This document shows positions 30,760 through 31,150 of a DNA stretch of 31,150 nt, piece by piece. The translations under genes and the position numbers were made by a program. Under the pieces are notes generated by a model that did not search any database, was not told the DNA's origin, and worked only from the letters and a program-made list of their open reading frames with translations. The first letter of the stretch is position 1; each line of letters starts with the position of its first letter. The stretch lies in NCBI GenBank assembly GCA_037443085.1, contig JBBIPA010000018.1, forward strand, positions 1-31,150. The letters run 5' to 3'. This DNA comes from JBBIPA01 sp037443085 (GTDB lineage: Bacteria > Chloroflexota > Dehalococcoidia > GIF9 > UBA5629).

Positions 30760-31150
30760 TGACCCTCCCCCCAAAAACTAGGCCAGACAAAATGCAAGTT
30801 TTATGGGATGATAATTAACGAAGGTAAAGGAGGGTCATCCCATAAAGAAATCCCGGCACACAGCAGAACAAATCACTTTTGCTCTCAGGCAAGCCGAGGC
30901 AGGCACACCAGTGCCCGAGGCATGCCGCAAGATGGGCATTAGTGAGCAGACCTTCTACCGTTGGAAGAAGAAATATATAGGCATGGGGTTCCAGAGATCG
31001 ACATGCTACTACCGGAGCGTGGCAGATGAGCAGGCTGCTTTGAGAATCAGGATTTGTGATCTGGCACAGGCCAGAGTAAGTCATGGTTATCGGCGAATCC
31101 AACCCCCGCTACGGAGAGAGGTTGGAAAGTGAACCACAAGAGAGTACTCT
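30760..31150 (+). mobile_element. Left part of a decayed IS3-type insertion sequence
   Basis: TGACCCTCCCCCCAAAAACT at 30760 has the shape of an IS3-family left inverted repeat and is followed by a transposase gene with GGAGGG before its start region. The element runs past the right end of the window, so the right repeat and target duplication cannot be seen. Confidence 0.6.
30842..31150 (+). pseudogene. IS3 transposase remnant: orfA fused to orfB by deletion, with frameshift
   Basis: The frame from 30842 reads KKSRHTAEQITFALRQAEAG and then a helix-turn-helix ending SEQTFYRWKKKYIGMG, the N-terminus of IS3 OrfA. It then jumps directly to QRSTCYYRS and ARVSHGYRRI, which belong to the start of OrfB (integrase part), so the rest of orfA and the first codons of orfB are deleted. 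The start position holds ATA where ATG would be expected. Near 31120 the frame ends in TGA at 31130-31132; restoring one G there continues REGWKVNHKRVL, the next conserved OrfB segment. Three independent lesions show that it cannot make an active transposase. It is cut by the window end. Confidence 0.8.

Overview
The window looks like a chromosomal segment of an anaerobic bacterium with moderate-to-high GC. The gene mix (lone tungsto/molybdopterin oxidoreductases, URO-D-like proteins, short-chain dehydrogenases, a TRAP transporter, MFS carriers, CoA-transferase, paired zinc-ribbon proteins, LemA/M48) is typical of Chloroflexota, class Dehalococcoidia, from sediments or groundwater. That placement is an inference from gene content; no rRNA or tRNA is present to prove it. 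TAA, TAG and TGA all serve as stops, and many genes have GGAGG-type ribosome sites and sigma70-like promoters with 17-nt spacers. A run of 10 N at 8872-8881 shows this is a scaffold from a draft or metagenome assembly.

Layout. 1-186: tail of a decayed MFS carrier. 452-5765: a DMSO-reductase-family molybdoenzyme, a small lipoprotein, the 3' remnant of an FAD oxidoreductase and an aldehyde ferredoxin oxidoreductase (AOR), all on the plus strand. 5846-7096: a URO-D/methyltransferase-like gene convergent to AOR and divergent from a lipoprotein gene broken by an in-frame TGA (7233-7988). 8115-8947: an SDR gene crossed by the assembly gap. 9144-11261: class III aminotransferase plus a second SDR in one operon. 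11509-14549: a complete TRAP transporter (DctP lipoprotein, DctQ, DctM). 14713-16540: a DegV/FakB protein and a shortened FakA-like DAK2 protein. 16705-20709: a pyrogallol-phloroglucinol transhydroxylase-like large subunit followed by an MFS carrier. 20774-21529: an MscS channel on the minus strand. 21737-24807: a run of small zinc-ribbon proteins leading into LemA and an M48 protease that itself ends in a zinc ribbon. 24892-26784: an orphan PAS-PAS-PAS histidine kinase. 26863-28320: a two-subunit CoA-transferase (minus), divergent from an MFS carrier (28553-29764). 29832-30626: a TatD-related metal hydrolase (minus). 30760-end: a decayed IS3-type insertion sequence.

How it may fit together. 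The left and centre suggest uptake of organic acids or aromatic-derived compounds (TRAP, three MFS carriers) and their anaerobic conversion by pterin enzymes, aldehyde oxidation, SDR and transaminase steps and CoA activation. This is inference: none of the three pterin enzymes has its usual electron-transfer partner gene next to it. The 21.7-24.8 kb block looks like an envelope quality-control or stress module and is the most promising candidate for an undescribed functional association.

The region shows steady gene decay and repeat activity: three gene remnants, one stop-interrupted gene, a decayed IS3 element, and short palindromic repeats placed just after stop codons, including a perfect 32-bp palindrome at 8006-8037.
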